A DNA stretch of 64,000 nt from Nostocales cyanobacterium HT-58-2. Lineage in GTDB: Bacteria > Cyanobacteriota > Cyanobacteriia > Cyanobacteriales > Nostocaceae. Location: NCBI GenBank assembly GCA_002163975.1, contig CP019636.1, positions 2,145,001 through 2,209,000 of the forward strand, written 5' to 3'. The notes below the pieces were generated by a model. That model saw only the letters and a program-made list of their open reading frames with translations. It searched no databases and had not been told where the DNA came from. Shown here in pieces: positions 26,523 to 35,886 of this stretch. Numbering within the stretch: the stretch's first letter is position 1; the number at the start of each line of letters is the position of its first letter. The translations under genes were made by a program, and so were the position numbers.

Positions 26523-28631
26523 TCAGAGTTCAGCACTCAGTTCTGATAAAGCTTGAAGAGCAATTTGAATAATCATGTTGTATTGGGGTTGAGACACGTC
26601 AACCTCGGTTGCTTCTTGGCGGTTGGTTCCTAGTAAGCCGATGGTGTTTCCTAGCGGAACAGCTAATATTTTGCCGTCGGGATTTCCAATTCTTAATTCT
26701 GGTAAAGAACTGTTGTTATAGATTCCACAGGTGTACTGTCTTTGATTGTACTCAATAGTAGTTCTTAACGGTAGCGAATGAGTCGCAAAAAAAATGTGCG
26801 AATAGCTTGGAAGCCTAACGCCGAGTAACTCCAACTCGATAGTACTGTTGCCATTAAAATTGTTTTCTCTAAGTTTGTAAGCAATGTCAAGTCGTGGCGG
26901 TAGAGGAAAATAGTCACGCCAGCGCCAGGCGATCGCCTTAATTTTGTACTCTAAACCATCAAGAGTTTGTGATAGTGTCAGCTTAATATGACCCTTGCCT
27001 ACAGTTTGTTGTTCAGTGACGCGAACATTAGGTGTCCAAAAGACTGGATCTGGGTTGTCTATCCCGCAAGGTTCCAAAACATTCAGCTGTTGATAAAACT
27101 GAAGATGAATTTGATTGAGGTTGGCTTGAGTGTCAATCTTCAAAAGTGGTTTGAGGTGCTGGGGTTCAAGACATTTGTTAGCAAACTTACTAAGGCGCGA
27201 TCGCAATGCATCCAAATTCTGGGATGGCAAAGAAAATCCCCCAGCGGCTTTGTGTCCGCCAAATTTGCCCAGCAAGTCCTGACAATATTCCAAAGCATCA
27301 AAGACGTGGAACTCTGGAATTCCACGCGCTGAACCGCGAATATGCGTCTCATCCTCATATGTGCCAATAAACACCGGAACACCGTAGCGTTCCACCAAGC
27401 GAGAAGCAACGATACCAATCACACCATGATGCCAGTTCAATTGTACAATGACGAGTACCCGGTCTTGCTGTAGAGAGGTGAGATATTCTGTTTCTACAAT
27501 TTCTATTGCTTCTTGCTCAATTTGCGCACACATTTCCTGACGCTGGCGGTTAATTCCTTCGCACTGCATCGCCCTTTCTAGCGCTATCCCCATATCATCA
27601 GTAGTTAGCAATTCGATCACAATCTGCGGATCAGCAATACGACCAATCGCATTAATTCGCGGACCTAACCGAAAGCCAATATCCTCTGGCTTTAGAGTAG
27701 ACGCCGAGACGCGCAGAAGTGGTGACGCGGAGAGTTTTTCTAAGGTATTCCCCGTGTCCTTTCCTGTTGACTGTACCCCAGACATCTGAATCAGCGCCTG
27801 TACACCAGGAAGTTTGGATTTGGGTAACTGCTGCAAACCACTCTTCACCCAGTGGCGGTTTACACCAGTCAAGGGGGCTAAATCTGCAATGGTTCCCAAT
27901 GTAAAGAGTTCTAACATTGAGGTTAATATATCATCATGAGCCTGTCCGAGTTTTTGAGCGAGGGACACAGCCAAAATATAGGCAACGCCAACACCAGCAA
28001 TACCCCGATAAGGTGAGGATTCTCGTATAAGTTTGGGGTTGAGAATGGCGTGTGCTGGAGGTAATTGTTGAGGAATGTCGTGGTGGTCGGTGATAATAAC
28101 TTTTAGACCAAGTTCTCTGGCTCTGGCAATGGGTTCAAAAGCTGAGATGCCATTATCTACAGTGAGAATCAATCCTACGCCTTCGCTGTGGAATTCTTCA
28201 ATAATGCGTTGATTGATACCGTAACCTTCATGCATCCGACTAGGGATAGCATAATCGACTTGAGCACCCAGCCACCGCAGACTGCGCAAAAGTAAAGCAG
28301 TGCTTGTCATCCCGTCAGCATCATAGTCACCGCAGATAGCAATTTTTTCTTGAGAGGCGATCGCCTTGTGCAATAACTCCAAGCTGATTTCCAAATCAGG
28401 AAAGTCATCTAAAGGTGAAGGTAATTCTAAGTATCCTGAATTTAAAAAAGCTTGTGCTTGTTCAGGTGTTTCAATACCGCGATTTATCAGCAGCTGGTTG
28501 ATTAAGGGTGGTAAATTTGTAGTTTCTGCCAGCTTTTGCGCCACTTCTGTTTTTTGAGGGGAAATTTGCCACCTTTGATGAGGTAGTCGTTGATGTGGAC
28601 GGGAAAATTCAGGCGTGGATTGTTCTAACAC
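26523..28631 (-). CDS. recJ: Single-stranded-DNA-specific exonuclease RecJ
   Basis: RecJ degrades single-stranded DNA 5' to 3' in recombination and mismatch repair. The 702-residue protein has the DHH-family motifs GDYDADGMTSTALL (about residue 100), LTVDNGIS and ITDHHDIP (about 178). The DHHA1 part follows (GKFGGHKAAGGFSLPS) and then an OB-fold C-terminal region. All metal-binding residues appear intact. The long upstream spacer contains the duplicated promoter region of the divergent glycosidase gene. Confidence 0.95.
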   Translation of the reverse strand: MLEQSTPEFSRPHQRLPHQRWQISPQKTEVAQKLAETTNLPPLINQLLINRGIETPEQAQAFLNSGYLELPSPLDDFPDLEISLELLHKAIASQEKIAICGDYDADGMTSTALLLRSLRWLGAQVDYAIPSRMHEGYGINQRIIEEFHSEGVGLILTVDNGISAFEPIARARELGLKVIITDHHDIPQQLPPAHAILNPKLIRESSPYRGIAGVGVAYILAVSLAQKLGQAHDDILTSMLELFTLGTIADLAPLTGVNRHWVKSGLQQLPKSKLPGVQALIQMSGVQSTGKDTGNTLEKLSASPLLRVSASTLKPEDIGFRLGPRINAIGRIADPQIVIELLTTDDMGIALERAMQCEGINRQRQEMCAQIEQEAIEIVETEYLTSLQQDRVLVIVQLNWHHGVIGIVASRLVERYGVPVFIGTYEDETHIRGSARGIPEFHVFDALEYCQDLLGKFGGHKAAGGFSLPSQNLDALRSRLSKFANKCLEPQHLKPLLKIDTQANLNQIHLQFYQQLNVLEPCGIDNPDPVFWTPNVRVTEQQTVGKGHIKLTLSQTLDGLEYKIKAIAWRWRDYFPLPPRLDIAYKLRENNFNGNSTIELELLGVRLPSYSHIFFATHSLPLRTTIEYNQRQYTCGIYNNSSLPELRIGNPDGKILAVPLGNTIGLLGTNRQEATEVDVSQPQYNMIIQIALQALSELSAEL

Positions 28632-28780
28632 AGTTCAAACTTCCTCTGGCGGTTTTGAAGGAGGCAAAGCCTATCTTTATTTATCTCCCAAGAGTGTGCT
28701 TTCAGTCTATATTGAGAGTGCAGTTACCAATACAACAATACTATTTCAATGCTATTTCAATAAAAGGACAGAATTTTTGT

Positions 28781-29062
28781 AGGATGCGTTAGCCCAGAGT
28801 ACAGCATCTGTATTTTAAAGAGAAATGGGGTGCAATATAGGAAATTAGAAAGCTTTTTAACTTGATTTTTAACTTATATGAAGAAACAAAAAATATTCAC
28901 AAAATTCTGCCTGAAGTACTTAGGATGCGTTAGCCCAGAGTACAGCATCTGTATTTTAAAGAGAAATGGGGTGCAATATAGGAAATTAGAAAGCTTTTTA
29001 ACTTGATTTTTAACTTATATGAAGAAACAAAAAATATTCACAAAATTCTGCCTGAAGTACTT
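28781..29062. repeat. Perfect 141-bp tandem duplication
   Basis: Positions 28781-28921 and 28922-29062 read as identical. Each copy begins AGGATGCGTTAGCCC (a TGTAGGATGCG-type repeat), contains the upstream region of the glycosidase gene, and ends after its first 14 codons or so. 141 is a multiple of three. Perfect identity means the event is very recent, or an assembly artefact. Confidence 0.95.
28878..29006 (+). pseudogene. Upstream duplicate 5' fragment of the glycosidase gene (42 codons)
   Basis: The first duplicate copy carries its own ATG at 28878 and the same first 14 codons (MKKQKIFTKFCLKY). It then reads into the second copy's promoter DNA and stops at TGA 29004-29006, 12 bp before the real start at 29019. 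It could act as an upstream reading frame that affects translation, but is most simply a by-product of the duplication. Confidence 0.7.
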
Positions 29063-31481
29063 GGGGCAAAGTTTACTAGCAGGGTTTTTGTGCTTATTAT
29101 TGAGTTTTAAAAGTTATGCCCAACTACCTCCAAGATTTACGGGATTAGCTCCCAATTCTCCCTTCGGCCTAGAATTTGGTTATAGTGATCCAAAAATTGT
29201 CGGTCCTATTTCTCAAGAGCTTGGAGTCAAATGGGTTCGTGGTATACAAGTCGAGTTTGACTCATGGAATGGTGATCCTAATATCGTGAGAAAAAGGATA
29301 GAAACTTTAAAAAGTTATGGTGTATCTACCTTACAAACTCCTTTTTATCCATCAGATTGGAAAGAAGACAAATTAGGTCCTCCAAAAAACATGGATGCTT
29401 ATGTACAAAAATTTTATGACTGGGTAGCAGCCACCCATGATTTGATGCCTTATTATGAGCATTGGAATGAACCATGGGTTGATGAGTGGGCATGGAACGG
29501 TGGTACTGCTGAAGAATACAGAGACATGATTAGACGAATTTGGAAAAAGGTAAAAGCTGATTTTCCAAATGTTGATTTAATTGGTGGAGGTTCTTTAGCC
29601 TATAACAGAGATATTATGTATGCTAAAAGACATGATATAGGGTATGTTGATGGCTCTGTAAACCATGCGTATGCTTTTCCGAGTCCAAGTACCTTTCACA
29701 GCGTAGTCATGCAATTATTGTTAGATAAAAAATATTCTAAAACGCAAGGTAGGGCAGGAGCGTGGCAAACAGAATTTGGAACATTTCGTGAGATGTTTTC
29801 CTCAGATAAAGATATCTGGGTAGCCCGTACGATACCTTCTAGTTTCCTGCTGCATATGCTGGCTGGTTATTATGCTCAAAGACCAGTAAGAGCTTTTTGG
29901 TTTAACTGGAGTGGGCATGGAATGCACGATATTAAAGACAATAATGCTGCCAAGGATGCATATAAAACTATGACTCGGGTCTTGGAAGGAACCAAGATAG
30001 TAGCTGATGTCTTTCCTCATTCAAAATCAATGTGGGGAATCGTTTTTGAAAACGATTATTCAGTAGATAATCGTGCTAGAGCAGCGGTATTTGTTAATGG
30101 TCCATTTTATGGTGATATTGGTAATCCCTGGAATCCTAATGGAGGTAGCCAGGCTAAAGGTAAGATTCCTTCTGATGAATATTCTGGGACTCTATCTCTT
30201 CGTGGAGCAGGCGTACAGGTCTACAATTACAGAGGAAATAGAATAAACAATTTGAATAACATTCCTCTGAATCCAGTAGAAGTCGTTTATATAGTAGCTG
30301 ATATGCCAGCTTCAAAGTTAAAGCAGATATTGCAAAATGCTAATTTTCAATTAAAAACAGAAGTAAAAGTCACAGCATTATCTTTATCAGGACCTGTGAG
30401 AAAAGGAAGAACTATTGAGATAAAAGTAGAAAATGTCGTTAATAAACCTCGTAGCGGAACATTAACAATCACTCCTCCCAGTGGATGGAATTTATCTACA
30501 AATAGTGTAGTTTTTAAAGATTTACAACCAGGAGAACAAAGAATTATAAGTTTTCCAATAAATTCTTTTTCTCCAAAAAATGATAATAATTACAATATTA
30601 ACTACTCTTTATCCATAAATGGAAAATTGTCACCCCAAACAGGTTCCTGGAAAATCCAATCAGCGTATGCTCCTAAGAAAACGATAAATATAGATGGTAA
30701 TTTAAATGACTGGTCTGATGTCATTGCTACAAGTATGGGTGATGGAGTATATAAGTTGAAATTGGCATGGGATTCAAACAACTTATATTTTTCTGGGGAA
30801 ATTAGTGATGATAATCATGCTCCATTTCCTCCATTTAATCCCACTTTTGAATGGTTCAGAAAAAATAGAGTTGATGGGGCTAAAGGTGATGATAATAGAG
30901 ATGGTTTATTTATTAATATTGATTGCATAAAAGATAATCCTGATGACTTGCTCAAAGGTCATGTACTTTATGAAAAAGCTTTGGCTGCAGATGTAGATTA
31001 TGAATTTTTTGCCACCTATAGTACGGGAAACAACAGTGAGTTGTGGCGATATCGTGCTCCTGGCACAAATCATCAGGGATATTATCCAACCAATGCAACT
31101 CTAAATCCACCTCTTATGAAAATGGATGCAAGTCCATCAGGTGGAACAGAAGGAAAGATAAAATTTACTCGTTCTGGTAATAAAACAATCTATGAGGGAG
31201 CGATTTCTTTAAATGTCATGCCTGAATTAAAATCAGAATTAAGTAAATTGGAAGCAGGAAATTATTATTTCCCTAACCTTGCATGGCGTGTCAATGGAGG
31301 AAATCAAGGGAAAAAATTCTGGACCATTGAGTCAGGACAATGGGAAGAAGGTGGCTATGGCTTTGTCCCACAATGGTTATCAGGAGGCTTGGCGAACGGA
31401 GGACGGGTGATTAGTCGTTGGGCTTTTGTGAATGGAGATGGAAATACATTGCCAGATGTATCAACTACATTGCAGAAATAG
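29019..31481 (+). CDS. Secreted multi-domain glycoside hydrolase (clan GH-A-like, GH39-type)
   Basis: An 820-residue exported protein. A signal peptide covers residues 1-35, with cleavage near SYAQL. The catalytic barrel spans about 40-330, with a probable acid/base in HWNEPW (E151) and a nucleophile in AWQTEFGTF (E252). The spacing of about 100 residues fits clan GH-A retaining enzymes. Residues about 410-520 look like an NPCBM-associated (NEW3-like) beta-sandwich. About 530-800 resembles a CBM9/DOMON sugar-binding domain starting INIDGNLNDWSD. The gene is more AT-rich than its neighbours. The polysaccharide substrate is unknown; family assignment beyond the clan is tentative. Its promoter region is tandemly duplicated. 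Confidence 0.8.
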   Translation: MKKQKIFTKFCLKYLGQSLLAGFLCLLLSFKSYAQLPPRFTGLAPNSPFGLEFGYSDPKIVGPISQELGVKWVRGIQVEFDSWNGDPNIVRKRIETLKSYGVSTLQTPFYPSDWKEDKLGPPKNMDAYVQKFYDWVAATHDLMPYYEHWNEPWVDEWAWNGGTAEEYRDMIRRIWKKVKADFPNVDLIGGGSLAYNRDIMYAKRHDIGYVDGSVNHAYAFPSPSTFHSVVMQLLLDKKYSKTQGRAGAWQTEFGTFREMFSSDKDIWVARTIPSSFLLHMLAGYYAQRPVRAFWFNWSGHGMHDIKDNNAAKDAYKTMTRVLEGTKIVADVFPHSKSMWGIVFENDYSVDNRARAAVFVNGPFYGDIGNPWNPNGGSQAKGKIPSDEYSGTLSLRGAGVQVYNYRGNRINNLNNIPLNPVEVVYIVADMPASKLKQILQNANFQLKTEVKVTALSLSGPVRKGRTIEIKVENVVNKPRSGTLTITPPSGWNLSTNSVVFKDLQPGEQRIISFPINSFSPKNDNNYNINYSLSINGKLSPQTGSWKIQSAYAPKKTINIDGNLNDWSDVIATSMGDGVYKLKLAWDSNNLYFSGEISDDNHAPFPPFNPTFEWFRKNRVDGAKGDDNRDGLFINIDCIKDNPDDLLKGHVLYEKALAADVDYEFFATYSTGNNSELWRYRAPGTNHQGYYPTNATLNPPLMKMDASPSGGTEGKIKFTRSGNKTIYEGAISLNVMPELKSELSKLEAGNYYFPNLAWRVNGGNQGKKFWTIESGQWEEGGYGFVPQWLSGGLANGGRVISRWAFVNGDGNTLPDVSTTLQK

Positions 31482-31490
31482 AGAGGGATA

Positions 31491-31916
31491 TTAAAATATA
31501 TTAACTCGACCATCATCACGAATGTAGACTGTGCGATCGCCTGGAGTTCGCCAACTCGGACGGAGTTCCACCCGTAATGTCGCAAAGTTGGGTTTGGAGG
31601 CGATCGCCTTTAAAGATAACCCTGCTTCATTCCAGAACACAACAGACACATTTGGTTCTGTGCTGTCTCCTTGCTCTAACTGTAATTTCTGTCCTGGTTG
31701 TAGGGAAAGTACAGCAGTACTATATGGTTTTTCCAGTTTTACTAAGTTAGGTGTGCCATTGATAACTTCCACTCGGATGAGTTGACCTGGCTTAAATTCT
31801 ATTGGGTGTGGACCACATTTAGAAGCACAAGTCCCAGCAAGTGAAGGAGTGAGGTTATTGGATGCACCCATAAGAAGGGCTGTTGCAACTATCGTTGCAG
31901 ATAAGAATTTTGGCAC
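31491..31916 (-). CDS. Secreted small protein of unknown function
   Basis: A 141-residue protein with a signal peptide at residues 1-28 (MPKFLSATIVATALLMGASN, cleavage near SLAGT). The mature part has two early cysteines (CASKC), which may form a disulfide, and a beta-rich remainder ending VYIRDDGRVNIF. I recognise no family. It is convergent with the glycosidase gene, only 9 bp from its stop. Confidence 0.75.
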   Translation of the reverse strand: MPKFLSATIVATALLMGASNNLTPSLAGTCASKCGPHPIEFKPGQLIRVEVINGTPNLVKLEKPYSTAVLSLQPGQKLQLEQGDSTEPNVSVVFWNEAGLSLKAIASKPNFATLRVELRPSWRTPGDRTVYIRDDGRVNIF

Positions 31917-31999
31917 GGAATCTATTTAATCAAATGTAGATTTGAATACCAAAGCTAACATGACACAAAATAAATCGTGTAGGATTTTTGCCAAAAATT

Positions 32000-33310
32000 T
32001 TACAAAAGAGGCAGTTGAGTATTTCTACTGCCTACCGATAGAGGATTCTGTGTCTCCTGTTCATGAGTAGCTGATTCTAGCCACACTTCCATATCATCTT
32101 CTAGCAACTTGTGTGCTGCTTCCAGCATTGATTCTGCTATATCCTTCAAGTCTTCGCGGTTGTTCAAGTAAGTTTTTAACGCTTCCATGGGATCGATGCT
32201 GTTACTTGCGCTCAATTCTGGAACACGGGGTCGAGCTAACTGGCTGACCAATTCTGGTTGAATGGTGTAGGTATGCGCTGAAGTTAAAGCACTATGGAGT
32301 GAGGCGTTATCAATCAAATCCAACTGTTCAGAGCGAAGTTTGTAAATTAGCCGCACGACAGCATCTTGGAGCTCGTGCTTAGCTATGGCTTTCATTAGCG
32401 CCGTCTGCGGATCTTCAGCCTTGGAGATATCTACCTCAATCGTCTGGAAAGACCGTACTGGTAATGGACAAAATTCCCAATTGACACGACCCTTTTCTAG
32501 TTCGACTAGCACATAACCTTTGTCTTCCTTTTCTTCGCTAAAATCTACCCGCTCAATACTCCCAGGATAAATCACTGGAGGGTCATTCGATTTATTCAGA
32601 TTTTGATGGCGATGGATATGTCCTAGCGCTACATAATCAAAGCAGGGTCGCGCTATCAAAGATAGAGGAAGCGTAAAGCCTTTACCAACAGCTAAGAAGC
32701 GTTCCGCTCCCAAGCTAGCATTGTCCGTCATTAAGTGACCTAAAAGAACAGTAGGCACGTTGGGATCAAGGCGGCGAGTTTCTGCTTCCAGGACGATCCG
32801 CAGACGTTCAATAAGTAGTTGGTTAACCTCCACCACAGATAAACCTTCTGTCTCTTGGCGAGTCATCAACGTAGAACGGGTTAGCCAAGGGAGGGTGACA
32901 ACCTGCACCAAACCATTACGGGTTTGGATGCAATGAGTGGTTAATGTATCACCTACAACAATGCCTGGAACTCCTAAGGTACGGTAAATACATAGACTAG
33001 CTCCACCCTGTCCTTGGGAGTGTTGGTCGTGGTTACCCACCAGCAGCACTGTGGGGATATTGGCATCTACTAGGCGGCGAAACTGACCAGCAAAAGCTTC
33101 TTGTACATAGGGGGGAGGTGTCGCATCGGGAAAGGCATCACCGCCAAAAATGACCAAATCCACTGGTTCTGCCAGCGATCGGTCAACACATCGAGACAAA
33201 GTATTGACAAAATCCTCAAAACGTGTATTCAATCCTGTCTCAGGATTAATTCGTCCGTGGGAAAAGCCACTTCCCATGTGGATGTCGGAAAGGTGGAGGA
33301 TTTTAATCAT
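32000..33310 (-). CDS. sbcD: SbcD/Mre11-like DNA repair metallophosphoesterase
   Basis: I start it at ATG 33310 (MIKILHLSDIHMGSGFSHGR), preceded by AAAGGA at 7 bp. The frame is open 41 codons further upstream, but only through an insertion-element remnant. The 436-residue protein carries the phosphoesterase motifs LSDIHMG, FGGDAFPDA, VGNHDQH, LGHLMTD and ALGHIHRHQ, which bind two Mn ions in Mre11/SbcD nucleases. With SbcC these cut hairpins and protein-blocked DNA ends. No sbcC is adjacent. The C-terminal 130 residues are the capping and partner region. Confidence 0.85.
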   Translation of the reverse strand: MIKILHLSDIHMGSGFSHGRINPETGLNTRFEDFVNTLSRCVDRSLAEPVDLVIFGGDAFPDATPPPYVQEAFAGQFRRLVDANIPTVLLVGNHDQHSQGQGGASLCIYRTLGVPGIVVGDTLTTHCIQTRNGLVQVVTLPWLTRSTLMTRQETEGLSVVEVNQLLIERLRIVLEAETRRLDPNVPTVLLGHLMTDNASLGAERFLAVGKGFTLPLSLIARPCFDYVALGHIHRHQNLNKSNDPPVIYPGSIERVDFSEEKEDKGYVLVELEKGRVNWEFCPLPVRSFQTIEVDISKAEDPQTALMKAIAKHELQDAVVRLIYKLRSEQLDLIDNASLHSALTSAHTYTIQPELVSQLARPRVPELSASNSIDPMEALKTYLNNREDLKDIAESMLEAAHKLLEDDMEVWLESATHEQETQNPLSVGSRNTQLPLL

Positions 33311-33324
33311 ATTTGTCCTTTGTT

Positions 33325-33600
33325 GTTGTTGACGGCTCCCCGTCCTGAAGTCCGGGGATTCTTGGATCAATGGGAGTCCAGCGACTTTACCCTCACCAAA
33401 ATTCACTGCGATGCGCCCCACCGCTGTATGCATAGAGAAAATTCTTTTGCTCCCCAGGAGCCAAAACTTTTTCAGGAAACTACGCCCATTGCGAGACAGG
33501 TTCCTCTGCCGCAGCGCGAGACTCTGCCTGTGTAGCGAGTCTTTCTATCGTATCAAAAGTCGCCCTGGAAGGACGAGGCTTGTATCCCATATTTTTGGTC
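33325..33600 (-). mobile_element. Right-end remnant of an IS200/IS605 (TnpB) element
   Basis: On the reverse strand the sequence ends GAATCCCCGGACTTCAGG, then ACGGGGAGCCGTCAA. It is the same hairpin type that follows the tnpB relic at 46330-46362 (GAATCCCCTCGGC, then GGGGAGTGTCAA). The DNA before it contains broken reading frames resembling a decayed TnpB tail. The element's edge supplied the spurious N-terminal extension of the sbcD frame. No transposase remains. Confidence 0.55.
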
Positions 33601-33653
33601 ATTTGTCCTTAGTCTAAATCCTGACTAATGACTAAATGACCAATGACTGGTAA

Positions 33654-34382
33654 CTAAATATGAATTCCACACTCGGTCTTACCAGTTCCCCGCCAACGTC
33701 CAGCGCGTTCATCTTCACCTTCGCCTACTGGAGTTGTGATGGGTTCATCGCCAATACTGGGATAACCTTGGTCGTGAAGTGGATTGTAAATCACGCCATG
33801 TTCAGCAACGTACTCCCAGCTTTTTTCGCGTGTCCAGTTCGCTAGCGGATTGACTTTTATGCGGTTGTTGCTATCAAGTTCAAAGATGGGCATATTGGCA
33901 CGGGTGACAGCTTGGTCGCGACGACGTCCGGTAATCCAAGCAATAGTATTGAGTTCAGCTAAACCCCGTTGCAAGGGTTCGATTTTGGTGAGATCGTGGA
34001 ATTTGAGAATATCTTTGTCCCAAAGTGCTTCGCCGTATTTTGCTGCAAAGGCTTCGCGGGTATCTACGTCTGGAGTTTTGTAAACTTGCAAATCCAAATT
34101 GTAAACTTCTTTAGCTTTAGCAACGAGTTCTAAGGTTTGTGGAAAGTGGTGTAGTGTGTCAAGAAATACTACAGGAACTGGGTGCTTGAGGTCACGGTAG
34201 AGAATATCGGTGATTATCAGGTCATCTACATTAAAGGCGCTAGTTTGCACTAGTCCAGTTGGAATGTTCTCCACAGACCATGCCAATATCTCTCTTGGAA
34301 AAGCAGTTTCAAATTTCTGATTCAGTTGCTCTAAGTCAAAAGAGGTGGTTTGGGGTCTAGATGCTGTCGAAGAAGTCATCAA
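33654..34382 (-). CDS. cysH: Phosphoadenylyl-sulfate (PAPS) reductase
   Basis: CysH reduces PAPS to sulfite with thioredoxin in assimilatory sulfate reduction. The 242-residue protein shows the PP-loop-like region WSVENIPTGLVQTSAF, ITGRRRDQAVTRA, and the C-terminal catalytic ECGIH. It lacks the extra cysteine pairs (CC ... CxxC) that hold the [4Fe-4S] cluster in APS-type reductases, so it should use PAPS. It is monocistronic here. Confidence 0.95.
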   Translation of the reverse strand: MMTSSTASRPQTTSFDLEQLNQKFETAFPREILAWSVENIPTGLVQTSAFNVDDLIITDILYRDLKHPVPVVFLDTLHHFPQTLELVAKAKEVYNLDLQVYKTPDVDTREAFAAKYGEALWDKDILKFHDLTKIEPLQRGLAELNTIAWITGRRRDQAVTRANMPIFELDSNNRIKVNPLANWTREKSWEYVAEHGVIYNPLHDQGYPSIGDEPITTPVGEGEDERAGRWRGTGKTECGIHI

Positions 34383-34823
34383 TTATTCTCCAGTCCAATA
34401 GTTCCTTGCGTGATTAAGCTTAATTCTACACTACAAAGGCACATACATCGGTCGGAATTTAGTGAATACCATATTTAGGTAATATTGCCAAGAGGAAGTC
34501 ATCAGCAATTCATAAGGTACGGCATTCAAAAAGATAGAAACGCGCCTGCGCTTAAGCAGCCCGCCTGTTGACAGCTTGTGAGATTTGGAGTTCGGGAGAC
34601 ATGTAGAACTCAGTCAGTGACATTTGTAACAAGTTATCTAGAAAACTATGTATTTTGAGACAGTATTGCAAAACGTTGCAAAATACTTTATTTTGACTTA
34701 AGTCTATACTACTAAATTTACTAAGATAATTTACATTTTTTTAAGTTTTAATATCTTTCTATTTCTATATATGGCAATCCTGATATCTTCAATAGAATAC
34801 TTAAAAATTGAAGAGGCTGATAA
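34383..34823. other. AT-rich spacer, divergent control region of cysH and a small membrane peptide
   Basis: No gene is seen. The last 100 bp before 34824 are strongly AT-rich and must contain the promoter of the small peptide gene. TATAGCA- or TATAT-like boxes occur at about 34765-34775, without a clear -35. Confidence 0.4.
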
Positions 34824-34928
34824 ATGAACGATTTTAAAACTCCAAACTCATTAAACCAGTCTTTAGTTATGGGCGTTTTGGTCATGTTGACCAGTGCAGG
34901 CGTTATCACTATCATGAATCTTTTCTAA
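34824..34928 (+). CDS. 34-residue single-helix membrane peptide
   Basis: ATG 34824 opens a 34-codon frame, MNDFKTPNSLNQSLVMGVLV then MLTSAGVITIMNLF. A soluble N-terminus of 12 residues is followed by one hydrophobic helix to the end. A near-perfect hairpin terminator starts 36 bp after the stop, so this is a compact monocistronic unit, the layout of photosynthetic or respiratory complex micro-subunits. The sequence does not match the small Psb, Pet, Psa or Ndh subunits I remember. Confidence 0.65.
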   Translation: MNDFKTPNSLNQSLVMGVLVMLTSAGVITIMNLF

Positions 34929-34963
34929 GGCAATCATTGTAATTTTTATCAAAATAACTTTAC

Positions 34964-34996
34964 AAAGCCCCTCTCAACATTGAGAGGGGCTTTTAC
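34964..34996 (+). terminator. Rho-independent terminator of the small peptide gene
   Basis: AAAGCCCCTCTCAA (34964-34977) pairs exactly with TTGAGAGGGGCTTT (34980-34993), followed by T and A. Real folding leaves a 4-nt loop. It ends immediately before the next gene's leader. Confidence 0.85.
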
Positions 34997-35033
34997 ATTG
35001 AGGATTATTGACTGTCTTGAAAGGTTGAAGCAA

Positions 35034-35312
35034 ATGCGAATCATCTTATATAGCAAGCCAGGTTGTCATTTGTGTGAGGGCTTACAGGAAAAGCTTGAAC
35101 AGATACAAAATCTCAAATTTGAGCTAGAAATTCGGGATATTACAACTCGTGATGATTGGTTTCAAGCTTATCAATATGAGGTGCCAGTGCTTTTTTTAGC
35201 AGACAGGAGAAGCAAAGGCATAGAAGATGCAGGAAACGAGCGCCCTTTACCTCGACCTTCTCCTAGGGTAACAGTACAGCAGTTGGAGAGTACACTTAAG
35301 AAGTATTTATAA
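35034..35312 (+). CDS. Glutaredoxin-like (thioredoxin-fold) protein
   Basis: I take ATG 35034 (MRIILYSKPGCHLCEGLQEK); an upstream TTG frame start lies inside the terminator of the previous gene. The 92-residue protein has the redox motif CHLC at residues 11-14 and the cis-proline region YEVPVLFLADR. It is a DUF836-type glutaredoxin-like protein that probably reduces disulfides. It does not have the CPYC of true glutaredoxins. Confidence 0.88.
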   Translation: MRIILYSKPGCHLCEGLQEKLEQIQNLKFELEIRDITTRDDWFQAYQYEVPVLFLADRRSKGIEDAGNERPLPRPSPRVTVQQLESTLKKYL

Positions 35313-35403
35313 CGTAATCCTAAGTGATTATACTATATTTCCATCTGCTCTCTGTAGTTTCAATTTATTCTTACCCAGAGAGACTTTCTGTTCTATTTGT
35401 ACA

Positions 35404-35445
35404 TAAAAAAGCGCTTGAGATTTTCTTCACACAAGCGCTTTCTCT
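35404..35445 (-). terminator. Hairpin terminator, best on the reverse strand
   Basis: AAAGCGCTTG (35408-35417) pairs with CAAGCGCTTT (35432-35441). On the reverse strand it is followed by TTTTTTATG, a good U-run; on the plus strand the tail is TCTCTG. It may end the glutaredoxin transcript and also a reverse transcript from 35.5-35.8 kb. Confidence 0.6.
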
Positions 35446-35886
35446 GTATAATTTGGTACCAATTCACTTGTTTGATGCAACATTTGGAACCCGCAACATT
35501 CCCTCAGCGAGACGAATTGCGAATATGATTTGTGGCAAACATATGGTGAAGTGGTATCACTCCTTGCACAGATAAAGAATATCTCTTCTCCCATGAAACT
35601 CGTAATCTGTTGAGTGACAGTTTATCAACTGACCCTGGTAGACTAGTGACGAGTTTAGCCATTGTGGAAATTATTTTTAATACTTTTTTTAACATGAAAG
35701 TCAAGAGAAGGATGAAACTATATTGATAGAATTTTATGTGTAAAATTCAAAGTTTTTTCAATTTTTAATTTTTGTTTTTCTTTCTTATTCTCAGTATTTA
35801 TGTGTCGGTATTAACCTATTAATTTAAAATTGACTAAGTCATAATCATTTATTACTGAAGAGCAAGAGGATTTCAGGGTAAACTGA
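35446..35886. other. Spacer with possible decayed reverse-strand reading frame
   Basis: No firm gene. On the reverse strand a 66-codon frame (35704-35504, MTFMLKKVLKIISTMAKLV) runs out, and another frame continues with LAEGMLRVPNVASNK, stopping near 35470 just before the terminator hairpin. A frameshifted small gene is possible but unproven. The AT-rich last 150 bp should contain the promoter of the kinase operon. Confidence 0.35.

Noticed and set aside
33311-33433. N-terminal extension of the SbcD-like protein
   Set aside because: The extra 41 codons are coded by an IS right-end remnant, and ATG 33310 has a good ribosome site.
34500-34620. Possible tRNA in the cysH spacer (TTCGGGAG-like sequence)
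   Set aside because: No cloverleaf can be formed; only a chance GGAGTTCGG.
35504-35704. 66-codon reverse-strand frame as a real small gene
   Set aside because: The frame breaks and continues in another frame; without homologues it can only be noted as a possible decayed gene.
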